Shown here: positions 6,746 through 7,161 of the stretch, piece by piece
How positions within the stretch are numbered: position 1 is the first letter of the stretch
Layout of the letters: each line of letters begins with the position of its first letter
NCBI GenBank assembly: GCA_050250795.1
Contig: JBFWNZ010000192.1
Span: 1-7,161, forward strand
Length of the DNA stretch: 7,161 nt
Source of the DNA: JBFWNZ01 sp050250795
GTDB taxonomy: Bacteria; Pseudomonadota; Alphaproteobacteria; UBA8366
Direction: 5' to 3'
Notes under the pieces: generated by a model
What the model was told of the DNA's origin: nothing
The model's database searches: none
Seen by the model: only the letters and a program-made list of their open reading frames with translations
Made by a program: the position numbers and the translations under genes

Positions 6746-7161
6746 TTAATCCTCCTTAACCAGCTGCCACTGGAACAGCGTCAGGTCGCCGCCGGCGTCC
6801 GACACGTCCTGATACTCCACCTTCACCGGCAGGCCCACGCGCAGACTGACCGCATCCGCGTCCAGCAAATTCGCCAGCAGGATCGGCCCTTCCTCCAGTT
6901 CCACCGCCGCCACGAGATAGGGCGTGGGCAGGGCGGGGAAATACTGGCGGTGGAATGTCACCCACGAGACCAGCCGTCCGGTGCCCTTTACCGGCGTCCA
7001 GGCGTGCTCTTCGCTGAGGCAGCGCGGGCAGACCGGACCCGGCGGATAGCGGAAATGGCCGCAGGCGCCGCAGCGCTGGAGACTGAGCCGCCGGTCGCGC
7101 ACATGCGCCCAGAACGGCTCCTCATAGACGCCCGGCATCGGGCGGGGGCGGGTCGCTTCCT
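6746..7161 (-). CDS. Zn-ribbon/OB-fold (DUF35) acyl-CoA-associated protein, 5' end probably outside window
   Basis: This small protein combines an N-terminal rubredoxin-like zinc ribbon and a C-terminal OB fold. Such proteins typically bind and assist thiolases, SCP-x-like lipid-transfer proteins or related acyl-CoA enzymes, probably by holding CoA or the partner subunit. Counting from the first visible ATG (7138), the zinc ligands are Cys23, Cys26, Cys37 and Cys40 (CGAC and CPRC), preceded by EEPFW (6-10). The OB fold follows, with GTGRLVSWVTFHRQYFP, VAAVELEEGP and an LRVGLPVKVEY strand near the C-terminus. The frame stays open to the window edge, and the codons before the 7138 ATG read EATRPRP, matching the RPxP that family members usually have before the PFW motif. 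The true start is therefore likely a few codons beyond the edge; no good Shine-Dalgarno sits before 7138. If that ATG is used, the protein has 130 residues. A thiolase-like partner gene is expected beyond the right edge (inference). Confidence 0.92.
   Translation of the reverse strand, partial: EATRPRPMPGVYEEPFWAHVRDRRLSLQRCGACGHFRYPPGPVCPRCLSEEHAWTPVKGTGRLVSWVTFHRQYFPALPTPYLVAAVELEEGPILLANLLDADAVSLRVGLPVKVEYQDVSDAGGDLTLFQWQLVKED

Noticed and set aside
6746..6760. AAGGAGG on the minus strand at the end of the DUF35 gene, resembling a perfect Shine-Dalgarno sequence
   Set aside because: It encodes the last Lys-Glu-Asp codons, and the nearest start codon (a GTG) is about 16 bases away and opens no convincing gene; the GFA start is too far.

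Overview
The window looks like ordinary chromosomal DNA from a GC-rich proteobacterium, most likely an alphaproteobacterium. This rests on the high GC (about 70% in hand-counted stretches of the CoA-transferase gene), the tightly packed genes and the gene families present; no rRNA or other lineage marker is available. All seven genes are intact except where they run off the window. I see no mobile element, phage gene, CRISPR array, tRNA or rRNA, and no gene-free stretch longer than about 170 bases.

Region 1 (1-2640, + strand) is a trehalose unit. It holds the C-terminal part of a family GH15 trehalase/glucoamylase-like hydrolase, followed with a 4-base overlap by otsA (trehalose-6-phosphate synthase). 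A trehalose-6-phosphate phosphatase (otsB) is likely further upstream, outside the window.

Region 2 (2637-6273) is a probable catabolic module around a divergent intergenic region of 172 bases. On the - strand is a luciferase-like flavin-dependent monooxygenase, whose stop codon overlaps that of otsA in a shared TTAA. On the + strand is a two-gene operon: a YbiC/HcxB-like NAD(P)-dependent 2-hydroxyacid dehydrogenase, then an acetyl-CoA hydrolase/4-hydroxybutyrate CoA-transferase family protein. The likely logic is oxygenation of a substrate, oxidation of a hydroxy acid, and CoA activation or transfer; the substrate cannot be read from the sequence. The CoA-transferase appears to lack the family's catalytic glutamate and its GGQxD motif. 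This is the most unusual thing in the window.

Region 3 (6287-7161, - strand) holds a small GFA/CENP-V-type zinc protein with lower GC than its neighbours, and a zinc-ribbon/OB-fold (DUF35) protein. The DUF35 protein probably starts just beyond the right edge and usually accompanies a thiolase or SCP-x-like lipid-transfer protein, so more acyl-CoA metabolism genes are expected to the right.

I did not find a clearly new biological system here. The observations below are second-look items inside recognisable metabolism.
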